A stretch of DNA of 54,968 nucleotides from Rhodobacterales bacterium (GTDB lineage: Bacteria; Pseudomonadota; Alphaproteobacteria; Rhodobacterales; Rhodobacteraceae). A program made the position numbers and the translations under genes. The stretch lies in assembly GCA_013297695.1 (NCBI GenBank), contig JAAFHX010000001.1, positions 1-54,968 on the forward strand, in the 5' to 3' direction. Shown piece by piece: positions 8,397-15,377 of this stretch. The notes below the pieces were generated by a model that saw only the letters and a list, made by a program, of their open reading frames with translations, was not told the origin of the DNA and did not search any database. The stretch's first letter is position 1. Each line of letters begins with the position of its first letter.

Positions 8397-8831
8397 ATGC
8401 TGAACGAATTTCGAACGTTTATCGCGCGCGGCAATGTGCTTGACCTGGCCGTCGGCATCATCATCGGGGCGGCGTTTACCGCCATCGTCAACTCCATCGT
8501 CACCGACCTGATCAACCCGTTCATCGGCCTGATCATCGGCGGGATGGATTTCAGCAACATGTACCTGGTGCTGCGCGGCACGGTGGCCGACGGGGCCAGC
8601 CTGAAGGCCGCGCGCGACAGCGGGGCAGCGGTCTTTGCCTATGGCGCGTTCTTCATGGCGGTGCTGAACTTTCTCATCATCGCCTGGGTGGTGTTCCTGC
8701 TGGTCAAGGCGGTGAACAAGGCCAAGGAGGCGGTCATCACGCAGGAAGCCGCTCCCGAGCCGCCCAAGGGTCCGACGCAGGAAGAGCTGCTTGCGGAAAT
8801 CCGGGATGTCCTGAAAGGCCGGGCGGGCTGA
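8397..8831 (+). CDS. mscL: Large-conductance mechanosensitive channel MscL
   Basis: A 144-residue inner-membrane channel that opens under membrane tension to release solutes after osmotic downshock. The N-terminal helix '[34 protein letters not shown]' includes the pore-lining first transmembrane segment, followed by a periplasmic loop (about residues 45-75). The second transmembrane segment is '[22 protein letters not shown]' and the cytoplasmic helix is '[16 protein letters not shown]'. Length and topology are standard. The start at 8397 aligns with the family. A perfect inverted repeat after the stop separates it from the converging msrQ-like gene. Confidence 0.95.
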   Translation: MLNEFRTFIARGNVLDLAVGIIIGAAFTAIVNSIVTDLINPFIGLIIGGMDFSNMYLVLRGTVADGASLKAARDSGAAVFAYGAFFMAVLNFLIIAWVVFLLVKAVNKAKEAVITQEAAPEPPKGPTQEELLAEIRDVLKGRAG

Positions 8832-8847
8832 ACGCACCGCACGGCCC

Positions 8848-8873
8848 GGCAGCGCCGCCGCTTGGGCGCTGCC
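8848..8873. terminator. Hairpin between convergent mscL and msrQ-like gene
   Basis: A perfect 9-bp inverted repeat, GGCAGCGCC (8848-8856) and GGCGCTGCC (8865-8873), with an eight-base loop. It fills the gap between the mscL stop (8831) and the msrQ-like stop (8875). There is no T run, so it would act as an imperfect or Rho-assisted bidirectional terminator. Confidence 0.6.
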
Positions 8874-8874
8874 T

Positions 8875-9471
8875 TCAGGCAGCGCGGGGCGGGCGCGCGC
8901 GCAGCAGGTTCCACCACGCCCGATAGGCGGTCAGCGCCGCAATCGGCAGGAAGACGGCGATGGCAAGCCCTGCATTGCGCCAGTCCTCGACGCTTGCCCA
9001 ATGCAGCAACGTCAGCACAGCCGCCGGATAGACCCAGCGCTGCAGGGTTTTCCAGTTTTTGCCCATCCGGCGCACCGCAAGATCCATCGAGGTTGCCGCC
9101 AGCGGTACCATGATCAGGAAGGCACCCCAGCCGGTGGCCAGATCAAACTGCAGCGCCTGCGCAAGCAGCGTGGAAACGTCGGACCCGCGCGCCAGATAGG
9201 CACCCAGGTGGATCACGCCGTACAGAAACGCCGCCACCCCGAAGTAGCGGCGGTTTCGCACCAGCCAGCGCGGCCCGCGCCACCCCGGCAGCATCAGCAT
9301 CAGCGGTGTCGCCGCCAGCGCGATCAGCAGAAAGTACGTTGCCCACTCGCCGCTCGGTCCCAGCAGCGCCCGCAATGGCCGCTGAGCGGTTGTCGTCGCG
9401 TAGTCATGGAACATCGCCGCCGCAGGAAGCGACAGCACCAGCCAAAGCCAATACGGATAAAAGCGCGTCAT
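8875..9471 (-). CDS. msrQ: MsrQ-like heme b membrane protein (ferric reductase-like domain)
   Basis: A 198-residue polytopic protein with about six helices of the ferric-reductase-like transmembrane family. MsrQ passes quinol or flavin electrons through heme b to the periplasmic methionine sulfoxide reductase MsrP. Candidate heme histidines lie in 'MFHDYATT', 'GVIHLGAYLA' and 'TLLHWASVED', each in or next to a membrane helix. No msrP gene lies next to it, so the assignment rests on the membrane domain alone and a different heme reductase partner is possible. ATG at 9471 was chosen over an upstream TTG (9492), which would add seven residues before the first helix. Confidence 0.72.
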   Translation of the reverse strand: MTRFYPYWLWLVLSLPAAAMFHDYATTTAQRPLRALLGPSGEWATYFLLIALAATPLMLMLPGWRGPRWLVRNRRYFGVAAFLYGVIHLGAYLARGSDVSTLLAQALQFDLATGWGAFLIMVPLAATSMDLAVRRMGKNWKTLQRWVYPAAVLTLLHWASVEDWRNAGLAIAVFLPIAALTAYRAWWNLLRARPPRAA

Positions 9472-9525
9472 CACCGACCCCCAGATTGCCAACTGCGGGT
9501 TCTACGGATGACGCGCCTTTTTCCG

Positions 9526-10647
9526 TCACGGTTTTCTCACGGCCTGCGCCGCGTCCAGCACGGCAATCCCCAGGGCGGCGCCCACGGCGCCATAGGTCAG
9601 GTGCCCGGCATGCACGTTCAGCCCGGCCAGCAGGTGCCGGTCATCGGCACAGGCCTGCCGCCAGCCCTTGTCGGCCAGCGCCAGCAGGAAGGGCAGCGTC
9701 GCATTGCCAAGCGCCAGCGTCGAGGTGCGCGCCACGGCACCTGGCATGTTCGCCACGCAGTAGTGCAGGATGCCGTCGACCTCATAGACCGGGTCCTGAT
9801 GGGTGGTCGCATGGCTGGTCTCGAAACAGCCGCCCTGGTCGATCGCCACATCCACCAGCACCGCGCCGGGTTTCATCGTCGCCAGTTGCGCGCGGCTGAT
9901 GAGTTTCGGGGCCGCCGCTCCGGGGATCAGCACCGCGCCGATCACCATGTCGGCCTCGGCGATCAGGTCGGCGGTGTTCCCGGCGGTCGAATAGACCGCG
10001 TTGAAATCGCGCCCGAACACATCGTCAAGATAGCGCAGGCGGGGCAGCGACCGGTCCAGCACCGTCACATCCGCGCCCATGCCGGCCGCCACCTTGGCCG
10101 CATGGGTGCCCACGACACCGCCACCCAGCACCACGACGCGCCCCGGAGCCACGCCCGGCACACCGCCCAGAAGAACCCCGCGCCCGCCGTTCGCCTTCTG
10201 CAGCGACCATGCGCCGACCTGCGGGGCCAGCCGCCCGGCGACCTCGGACATGGGCGCGAGCAGCGGCAGCCCGCCCCGGTCATCGGTCACCGTCTCATAG
10301 GCAATCGCGGTCACGCCCGACTCCAGCAGGTCGCGGGTCTGGTCCGGATCGGGGGCCAGATGCAGGTAGGTGAACAGCACCTGCCCCTCGCGCAGCCGCT
10401 TGCGTTCGATGGCCTGCGGTTCCTTGACCTTCACGATCAGGTCTGCCGCCGCGAACACCTCTTCCGCCGTCGGCACGATCCGCGCGCCAGCCGCGACGTA
10501 ATCCGCATCGGCAAAGCCCGCGCCCAGACCCGCGCCGGTTTCCACCAGCACCTGATGCCCATGCGCCACCACCTCGCGCGCCGCATTGGGCGTCAGCCCC
10601 ACGCGGAATTCCTGCGGCTTGATCTCTTTCGGGCAACCGATCTTCAT
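9526..10647 (-). CDS. ald: Alanine dehydrogenase
   Basis: A 373-residue NAD-dependent enzyme interconverting L-alanine with pyruvate and ammonium. The N-terminal 'MKIGCPKEIKPQEFRVGLTP' is typical, with the substrate Lys in 'LIVKVKEPQ' (about residue 74) and His in 'FTYLHLAPD' (about residue 95). The Rossmann nucleotide site is 'VVVLGGGVVGTHAAKVAAGMGADVTVLD' and the NAD-binding segment 'DVAIDQGGCFETSHATTH' follows. The length is standard. The gene is divergent from an Lrp-family regulator across 142 bp, an arrangement often seen where the regulator activates ald in response to alanine. The ATG at 10647 gives the canonical N-terminus. Confidence 0.95.
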   Translation of the reverse strand: MKIGCPKEIKPQEFRVGLTPNAAREVVAHGHQVLVETGAGLGAGFADADYVAAGARIVPTAEEVFAAADLIVKVKEPQAIERKRLREGQVLFTYLHLAPDPDQTRDLLESGVTAIAYETVTDDRGGLPLLAPMSEVAGRLAPQVGAWSLQKANGGRGVLLGGVPGVAPGRVVVLGGGVVGTHAAKVAAGMGADVTVLDRSLPRLRYLDDVFGRDFNAVYSTAGNTADLIAEADMVIGAVLIPGAAAPKLISRAQLATMKPGAVLVDVAIDQGGCFETSHATTHQDPVYEVDGILHYCVANMPGAVARTSTLALGNATLPFLLALADKGWRQACADDRHLLAGLNVHAGHLTYGAVGAALGIAVLDAAQAVRKP

Positions 10648-10789
10648 GGCGTTTCCTTCCGGGGCATGGGTGTGACGGCATGATGACAGACCGGCGTGGG
10701 AATGCTTTGAAAAGACGGGTGACGTCAGGCCCCTTCGGCGGTAGAATCTTCGACGAAACACCCATTTCACCGAAGGATCGTGCGCGCCC

Positions 10790-11248
10790 ATGGACCTTGA
10801 CGCGACAGACCGCCGAATCCTGAACGCCCTGCAGCGGGACGGGCGGATGACCAACGCCGACCTGGCCGAGACGGCGAACCTGTCGCCCTCCGCCTGCCAC
10901 CGCCGCGTGCAGCGGCTGGAGGCCGCAGGCGTGATCGACCGCTACGTCGCCCTTCTGGACGCCCGCCGCCTGGGCTGGCCCACCACGGTCTTTGTCGAGA
11001 TCACCCTGTCAGGCCAGGCCGACGAGCTGCTGGACGCCTTCGAGGCCGCCGTGCGCCGCGTGCCGGATGTGCTGGAATGCCACCTGATGGCCGGGTCCGC
11101 CGACTACCTGCTGAAGGTCGTCGCCCAAGACACCGACGACTTCGCCCGCATCCACCGGCAGTATCTGGCCCGGCTGCCGGGGGTGGCGCAGATGCATTCG
11201 AGCTTTGCGCTGCGGACGGTGCTGCGGACGACGGCGCTGCCGGTGTGA
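10790..11248 (+). CDS. Lrp/AsnC-family transcriptional regulator, probable ald regulator
   Basis: A 152-residue regulator with an N-terminal winged helix-turn-helix ('LDATDRRILNALQRDGRMTNADLAETANLSPSACHRRVQRLE') and a C-terminal RAM ligand-binding domain ('VFVEITL...VLECHLMAGSADYLLKVVAQD'). Such proteins form octamers and respond to amino acids. The divergent placement beside ald suggests alanine-responsive control of alanine dehydrogenase, as in AldR-type pairs; this is inference from position. An inverted CCTTCGG/CCGAAGG pair lies at about 10730-10775 in the gap, but its arms are too far apart to name as an operator. Confidence 0.9.
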   Translation: MDLDATDRRILNALQRDGRMTNADLAETANLSPSACHRRVQRLEAAGVIDRYVALLDARRLGWPTTVFVEITLSGQADELLDAFEAAVRRVPDVLECHLMAGSADYLLKVVAQDTDDFARIHRQYLARLPGVAQMHSSFALRTVLRTTALPV

Positions 11249-11268
11249 GGGGCGTCCGCTACATTAGC

Positions 11269-12057
11269 TTAGGCAGCGTCAGCGAGTTGCTGAAGTACCC
11301 GATTTTCTATCGAAATTTCGATAACTTGCGAAACGCTTGTGAGAAGGTTCAGCTTGGGGCCGATATCGGACAACCGCTTGGTCACCGCTATGCGCCTCGG
11401 GGGAAAGTCCATTCTTCCGACGTCAGCCATTTTAACATAGGCGGAGTTGATTGAACTCCCGTGGGCGCTGAAAGTGTCGAATGCAACGACCCCACTCTGG
11501 GTCTGAACAACCGCACTAAACTCATGTTGAGCCGTGGACTCACCGAGGATAATCGCTTTCTTCTCAACGCTTTGTGGACCAAAGGTGCGTTCAAGTTTGT
11601 CCCAGAGGTCAGCATCAATCTGCCGAACCTTGTGCTCAAGAGAACGCTCTAGGGTTAAATCTACCACTTCCTTTATGAGGTTCGCCATCGCAACTATGGC
11701 TCCCCGCAGCCGTCCCGCAGAAACTCGCAGGTAGAGCATCGACCCACCGTCAAAGTGTGCGCCATACCGCTCGCAGCGTTCAACTGCGACCCTCCGAAAG
11801 ATCTGTTCACTGAAGGCGCCTGCGGTTATCTCAAACAGAGCACATCCGTCATCCGATACCATGAAGGTGTCGCCATTCCCTTCGGGCCATACACTGACAG
11901 TTGCACTGCTGCCACTGGCCATCACTACGGGCATCTCAACCCTGAACCTTCCTTGGATCAGCGTGCTGGTCACCATATCGCGCACAGCCTCATCCAAGGC
12001 TGGAAAGCGGCCATGCTTGCCGCTTTGGCTTACAAAGGAAAATGTCGAGGTTGCCAT
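11269..12057 (-). CDS. Unknown accessory protein, DUF1828-like N-terminal region
   Basis: A 262-residue protein of no certain function. Residues about 35-135 resemble the DUF1828 pattern: a beta-rich stretch with 'GNGDTFMVSDDGCALFEI', where the 'DTFMVSDDG' turn matches the family's '(Y/F)-L-L-T-D-D-G' core, then a helical part. The rest, from about residue 140, contains 'DKLERTFGPQSVEKKAIILG' and 'GVVAFDTFSAHGSSINSAYVKMADV'. No signal peptide or membrane helix is visible. It starts 28 bases inside the upstream gene (12030-12572), so the two are coupled. Base composition and codon use are clearly lower in GC than the surroundings, pointing to acquisition. DUF1828 proteins are often phage- or defence-associated; that context is suggestive only. 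Confidence 0.6.
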   Translation of the reverse strand: MATSTFSFVSQSGKHGRFPALDEAVRDMVTSTLIQGRFRVEMPVVMASGSSATVSVWPEGNGDTFMVSDDGCALFEITAGAFSEQIFRRVAVERCERYGAHFDGGSMLYLRVSAGRLRGAIVAMANLIKEVVDLTLERSLEHKVRQIDADLWDKLERTFGPQSVEKKAIILGESTAQHEFSAVVQTQSGVVAFDTFSAHGSSINSAYVKMADVGRMDFPPRRIAVTKRLSDIGPKLNLLTSVSQVIEISIENRVLQQLADAA

Positions 12058-12572
12058 CGTGGTTCTTCGAGCGCTCCCAAGTTGTCAATATGTAGGAGTT
12101 CACCGCACTTTTCCATTGCCTTCGAAAACTCCGAGGGCATGTCGCGAATATGTCGCGCTATAGGCAAGTCCCAGTCACCGTTGAATAATTTCTCAATCGG
12201 GATAGCCGTGTGTAGGCGGGTATCGTGAAAATGTGTCGTTCCTGCGTCGACGAACTGCATGTCTCCGCACGCTGCATGCCTGTTCTCGTGCCGTCCTTGG
12301 TTCATGTCCACCCGGGCCATCGCACGCGGTTTGCCCCTGTATTCGGCAAGGAGCACTACGGAGGAGGGCAGCGCGAAACCTTCGGGGTTGACCTCCGCCC
12401 GCAGGCTCACGCCCTGGATAGTAGCGTTACCGTCTGTCAAAGATGCTCTTAGGCTCAATCGGCGCTGGCCGCTCGTCGCAGACGGTTCAACCCAACGACA
12501 AGGGGTGACAACAAGTTTCGGGCGTTCCAAAATGGCGATCAAGTCGTTTAGTGACTCAAACTGCTCAGCCAA
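12030..12572 (-). CDS. Unknown accessory protein, first gene of a low-GC pair
   Basis: A 180-residue hypothetical protein starting with TTG at 12572, two codons after an in-frame stop; AGAGGG lies upstream. It shows a beta-strand-rich middle ('RLSLRASLTDGNATIQGVSLRAEV', 'SVVLLAEYRGKPRAMARVDMNQ') and a His-rich block 'GRHENRHAACGDMQFVDAGTTHFHDTRLHT', followed by an acidic/helical end. The 'HFHD' block followed by a short helix recalls small partner proteins of DUF1828 genes, but I cannot name the family. It overlaps the next gene by 28 bases. It shares the low-GC composition of its partner, unlike the flanking lrp and hemE genes, so the pair probably arrived together. Confidence 0.55.
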   Translation of the reverse strand: MAEQFESLNDLIAILERPKLVVTPCRWVEPSATSGQRRLSLRASLTDGNATIQGVSLRAEVNPEGFALPSSVVLLAEYRGKPRAMARVDMNQGRHENRHAACGDMQFVDAGTTHFHDTRLHTAIPIEKLFNGDWDLPIARHIRDMPSEFSKAMEKCGELLHIDNLGALEEPRWQPRHFPL

Positions 12573-12767
12573 CCCCTACGGCCCTCTACGAGATTGAATG
12601 CACCCTAGCATAGAAACTGACGCAGGCAACGCTGCGAGAACCTCCCTGACTAACTTCGTTGCCAAGTGAGAGGTGCCTCAGCCGAACCGTTTAGTTTGAA
12701 ATACTTACGAGTGTTCCTCTTCCTGGTATTGCGTCGTCAGTGGTTCCTGCCGCCCTCATCCGCTGGC

Positions 12768-13110
12768 TCAGACGACGGAGTTCCCCTCCCCGACCTCATC
12801 CGTCCACACGTCGAACTTCACCAGCGTATGCGGCCCGAACGAATGGATCAGCGGCACGTCCGCCGCGTCCCGACCATAGGCCACGACGATCCGACCGATC
12901 CGGGGGCGGTTGTTTCTCGGGTCGAAGGTGTACCAGGCGCCGTCGAGGAACACCTCCATCCATGCGGCGAAGTCCATCGGGCCGGTGACCGGCACGCCGA
13001 TGTCGCCGAGGCAGCCGTTCACATAGCGGGTGGGGATGTCCCTGCAGCGGCAGAAGGCCACGGCGAGGTGGGCGAAGTCGCGGCTGAGCAGGGTTTCACG
13101 CTCTGGCCCC
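12768..13110 (-). pseudogene. 5'-truncated transglutaminase-like relic
   Basis: About 113 codons match the C-terminal part of a bacterial transglutaminase-like protein: 'RDFAHLAVAFCRCRDIPTRYVNGCLGDIGVPV', 'MDFAAWMEVFLDGAWYTFDPRNNRPRIGRIVVAYGRDAADV' and 'FGPHTLVKFDVWTDEV'. Homology stops at about 13100, seven or more bases short of the hemE stop. The roughly 150-residue N-terminal part is absent. The catalytic cysteine expected just before 'RDFAH' (normally 'G-x-C-R-D') reads 'LLSRDFAH', so the core triad is broken. No convincing start or ribosome site is present. It sits between the low-GC pair and hemE, which fits deletion or insertion at this junction. Confidence 0.7.
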
Positions 13111-13116
13111 CGCCCC

Positions 13117-14148
13117 TCACCCCTCCCGGACCGTCCTGATCATCAGCGCCACATTCTCCGGGTCGGCGTCCGGCGTGATCCCGTGGCCGAGGTTAAAGAT
13201 ATGCGGGCCACCCGAGAAGGCGCTGACCACGCGGCGGGTCTCGTCGATCAGGGCTTGCCCGCCGGTGACCATGTGGCCGGGGGCGAGGTTGCCCTGCACG
13301 CAGCCATCGACCTGCACCTGCCCGGCGGCCCATTCCGGGGTCACCGAATTGTCCAGCGCCACACAATCGGCCCCCGTCGCCTTGGCAAAGCCGACATAGC
13401 CCTGCCCCGCCTCGCGCGGGAAGGCGATGACCGGCAGGCCGGGGTGGCGGGCCTTCAGCTCGGCGATGATCCGGGCGGCGGGGGCAACGGCGAAATCCTG
13501 AAAATCCTGCCCGGTCAGCGACCCGGCCCAACTGTCGAACAGCTTGACCACCTCGGCCCCGGCATAGACCTGGGCCGACAGGTATTCGATGGTGCCTTCG
13601 GTGATCCGGTCGATCAGCGCCTGGAACGTCTCGCGGTCCTGCGCCTTCAGGGCATGGGCCGGGGCCTGATCCGGCGTGCCGCGCCCGGCGATCATGTAGG
13701 TGGCGACCGTCCAGGGCGCCCCGGCAAAGCCGATCAGCGTGGTCTCGGGCGGCAGTTCCTCGGTCAGGATGCGCAGCGTGGAATAGACCGGGGCCAGCGT
13801 CTCGTGGATCGCGGCCACGGGTTTCAGCGCCTCAACATCGTGCATCGTGACGGTGGTGGACAGGCGCGGCCCCTCGCCGGTGGTGAACCACAGCTCGGCC
13901 CCAAGCGCCTGCGGCAGCAGCAGGATATCGGCGAACAGGATCGCGGCATCGAAGCCGAAGCGGCGGATCGGCTGCAGCGTAACCTCGGCGGCAAGCTCGG
14001 GGGTGTAGCACAGCGACAGGAAATCGCCCGCCTGCGCACGGGTGGCGCGGTATTCGGGCAGGTAGCGGCCCGCCTGGCGCATCATCCAGATCGGCGGCCT
14101 GGGCAGGACTTCGCCCTTGAGCGCGCGCAGGATGGTCTTTTCGGTCAT
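13117..14148 (-). CDS. hemE: Uroporphyrinogen decarboxylase HemE
   Basis: A 343-residue cytoplasmic enzyme that removes four carboxyl groups from uroporphyrinogen III to form coproporphyrinogen III, a step shared by heme and bacteriochlorophyll synthesis. Signature regions are '[17 protein letters not shown]' (about residues 18-34), '[20 protein letters not shown]' and '[14 protein letters not shown]', with the substrate-contacting Asp in 'ILFADIL'. The length is standard. It is divergent from hemC across 96 bp, so early tetrapyrrole genes share a control region. The ATG at 14148 gives the family's usual N-terminus. A TTGACA hexamer lies at 14195-14200 on its strand, but I see no good partner -10. 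Confidence 0.96.
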   Translation of the reverse strand: MTEKTILRALKGEVLPRPPIWMMRQAGRYLPEYRATRAQAGDFLSLCYTPELAAEVTLQPIRRFGFDAAILFADILLLPQALGAELWFTTGEGPRLSTTVTMHDVEALKPVAAIHETLAPVYSTLRILTEELPPETTLIGFAGAPWTVATYMIAGRGTPDQAPAHALKAQDRETFQALIDRITEGTIEYLSAQVYAGAEVVKLFDSWAGSLTGQDFQDFAVAPAARIIAELKARHPGLPVIAFPREAGQGYVGFAKATGADCVALDNSVTPEWAAGQVQVDGCVQGNLAPGHMVTGGQALIDETRRVVSAFSGGPHIFNLGHGITPDADPENVALMIRTVREG

Positions 14149-14244
14149 CGTCCCCTCCGGTCTTTGCGCGATGCCTCACCGTCCGGCAGCGGCTTGTCAA
14201 TACGGCAGTTGTCAGCTCCCGGCGGCGGCATTAAGTCTTGGCGC

Positions 14245-15189
14245 ATGAGAAACGCCCTGCCAGACCCGCTTTCCCCCCTCAAGATCGGCACCCGGGGCTC
14301 GCCCCTGGCACTGGCACAGGCGCATGAAACGCGCGCCCGCCTGATGGCCGCGTTCGACCTGCCGGAAGAGGCGTTCCGGATCGTGGTCATCAAGGTGACA
14401 GGCGACCAGATCCTTGACCGGGCCCTGAAGGACATCGGCGGCAAGGGCCTGTTCACCCGCGAGATCGAAGAGGCGCTGCTGGCGGGCGAGATCGACATTG
14501 CCGTGCATTCGATGAAGGACATGCCGACGCAGCAACCCGAAGGGCTGGTGCTCGACTGCTATCTGCCGCGCGAGGATGTGCGCGATGCCTTCGTCTCGCC
14601 GGGGGTCGAACGGCTGGCCGATCTGCCGCAGGGCGCGGTGGTCGGCTCGTCCAGCCTGCGGCGGCGGGCGCAACTGGCGTTGCGCCGGCCCGACCTGCGC
14701 CTGGTCGAATTCCGCGGCAACGTGCAGACCCGGATGAAGAAACTGCAGGACGGCGTCGCTTCGGCGACCTTCCTCGCCATGGCCGGCCTGAACCGGCTGG
14801 GCCTGTCGGGCGTGGCGCGGTCGGCAATCGCGCCGGAAGAGATGCTTCCGGCGGTGGCGCAGGGGGCCATCGGGATCGAACGGCGGCAGGGCGACGCGCG
14901 CGCCGAAGCGATGCTGGCCGCGATCCACGACGCCCCCACCGGCCAGCGCCTGACAGCCGAGCGCGCCTTCCTCGCCCGCCTTGACGGTTCTTGCGAAACG
15001 CCCATCGCCGGGCTTGCGGTGCTCGACGGCGACCGGCTCTGGCTGCGCGGCGAAATCCTGCGCCCCGACGGATCCGAGGCCATCGCCGACGACGTGACCG
15101 CCCCGGTTGCGGACGGCGCGTCGGCAGGGGCCGATCTGGCGGCCCGGATGCTTGGCCGCGCCCCGAAGGATTTCTTCGCCTGGCGATGA
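14245..15189 (+). CDS. hemC: Hydroxymethylbilane synthase (porphobilinogen deaminase) HemC
   Basis: A 314-residue cytoplasmic enzyme joining four porphobilinogens into hydroxymethylbilane, the linear precursor of all tetrapyrroles. The N-terminal 'KIGTRGSPLALAQA' and 'IVVIKVTGDQILDRAL' are typical, 'GKGLFTREIEEALL' and 'DIAVHSMKDMP' hold the catalytic Asp region, and 'GSSSLRRRAQL' the Arg cluster. The dipyrromethane cofactor Cys is in 'LDGSCETPIAG' near residue 250. The ATG at 14245 was chosen because a longer in-frame reading would run back through hemE. It is divergent from hemE and is followed 46 bases after its stop by the second copy of the hairpin repeat. Confidence 0.96.
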   Translation: MRNALPDPLSPLKIGTRGSPLALAQAHETRARLMAAFDLPEEAFRIVVIKVTGDQILDRALKDIGGKGLFTREIEEALLAGEIDIAVHSMKDMPTQQPEGLVLDCYLPREDVRDAFVSPGVERLADLPQGAVVGSSSLRRRAQLALRRPDLRLVEFRGNVQTRMKKLQDGVASATFLAMAGLNRLGLSGVARSAIAPEEMLPAVAQGAIGIERRQGDARAEAMLAAIHDAPTGQRLTAERAFLARLDGSCETPIAGLAVLDGDRLWLRGEILRPDGSEAIADDVTAPVADGASAGADLAARMLGRAPKDFFAWR

Positions 15190-15235
15190 CCGGCAAGGTC
15201 TGCATCTGTTCTTTTTCTGCCTGTCTTCTGTTCAG

Positions 15236-15273
15236 AAATATCCCACGGGGGCCCGGGGGTGTGAAACCCCCGG
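15236..15273 (+). repeat. Rhodobacteraceae-type 38-bp hairpin repeat, copy 2
   Basis: This matches the element at 928-965 except for one base and lies in the same orientation. The stem is CCGGGGGT (15253-15260) with ACCCCCGG (15266-15273) and a five-base loop. It is placed just after hemC, so it probably ends or stabilises the hemC transcript. Confidence 0.7.
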
Positions 15274-15377
15274 TCCTGCGGCCGCTCCGGGAAGCGTCGT
15301 CGGGCGGTATGGAACTGGCGCCGGGGGGATTCCTGTGAAATCGTCTCGCCAGTCGCGGTCATCCAAGAACGGACCCC

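Noticed and set aside
10730-10775. CCTTCGG/CCGAAGG inverted pair in the ald-lrp gap, as an Lrp site.
   Set aside because: The arms are only seven bases and about 30 bases apart; Lrp sites are degenerate and cannot be called from one instance.
14194-14214. Two TTGTCA hexamers in the hemE-hemC gap, considered as -35 elements or a PpsR box.
   Set aside because: There is no ACA at N12 spacing and no convincing -10 at 16-18 bases, so promoter positions cannot be fixed.
13030-14244. N-terminal extension of HemC through the hemE region.
   Set aside because: The region is antisense to hemE; HemC motifs begin right after the ATG at 14245.
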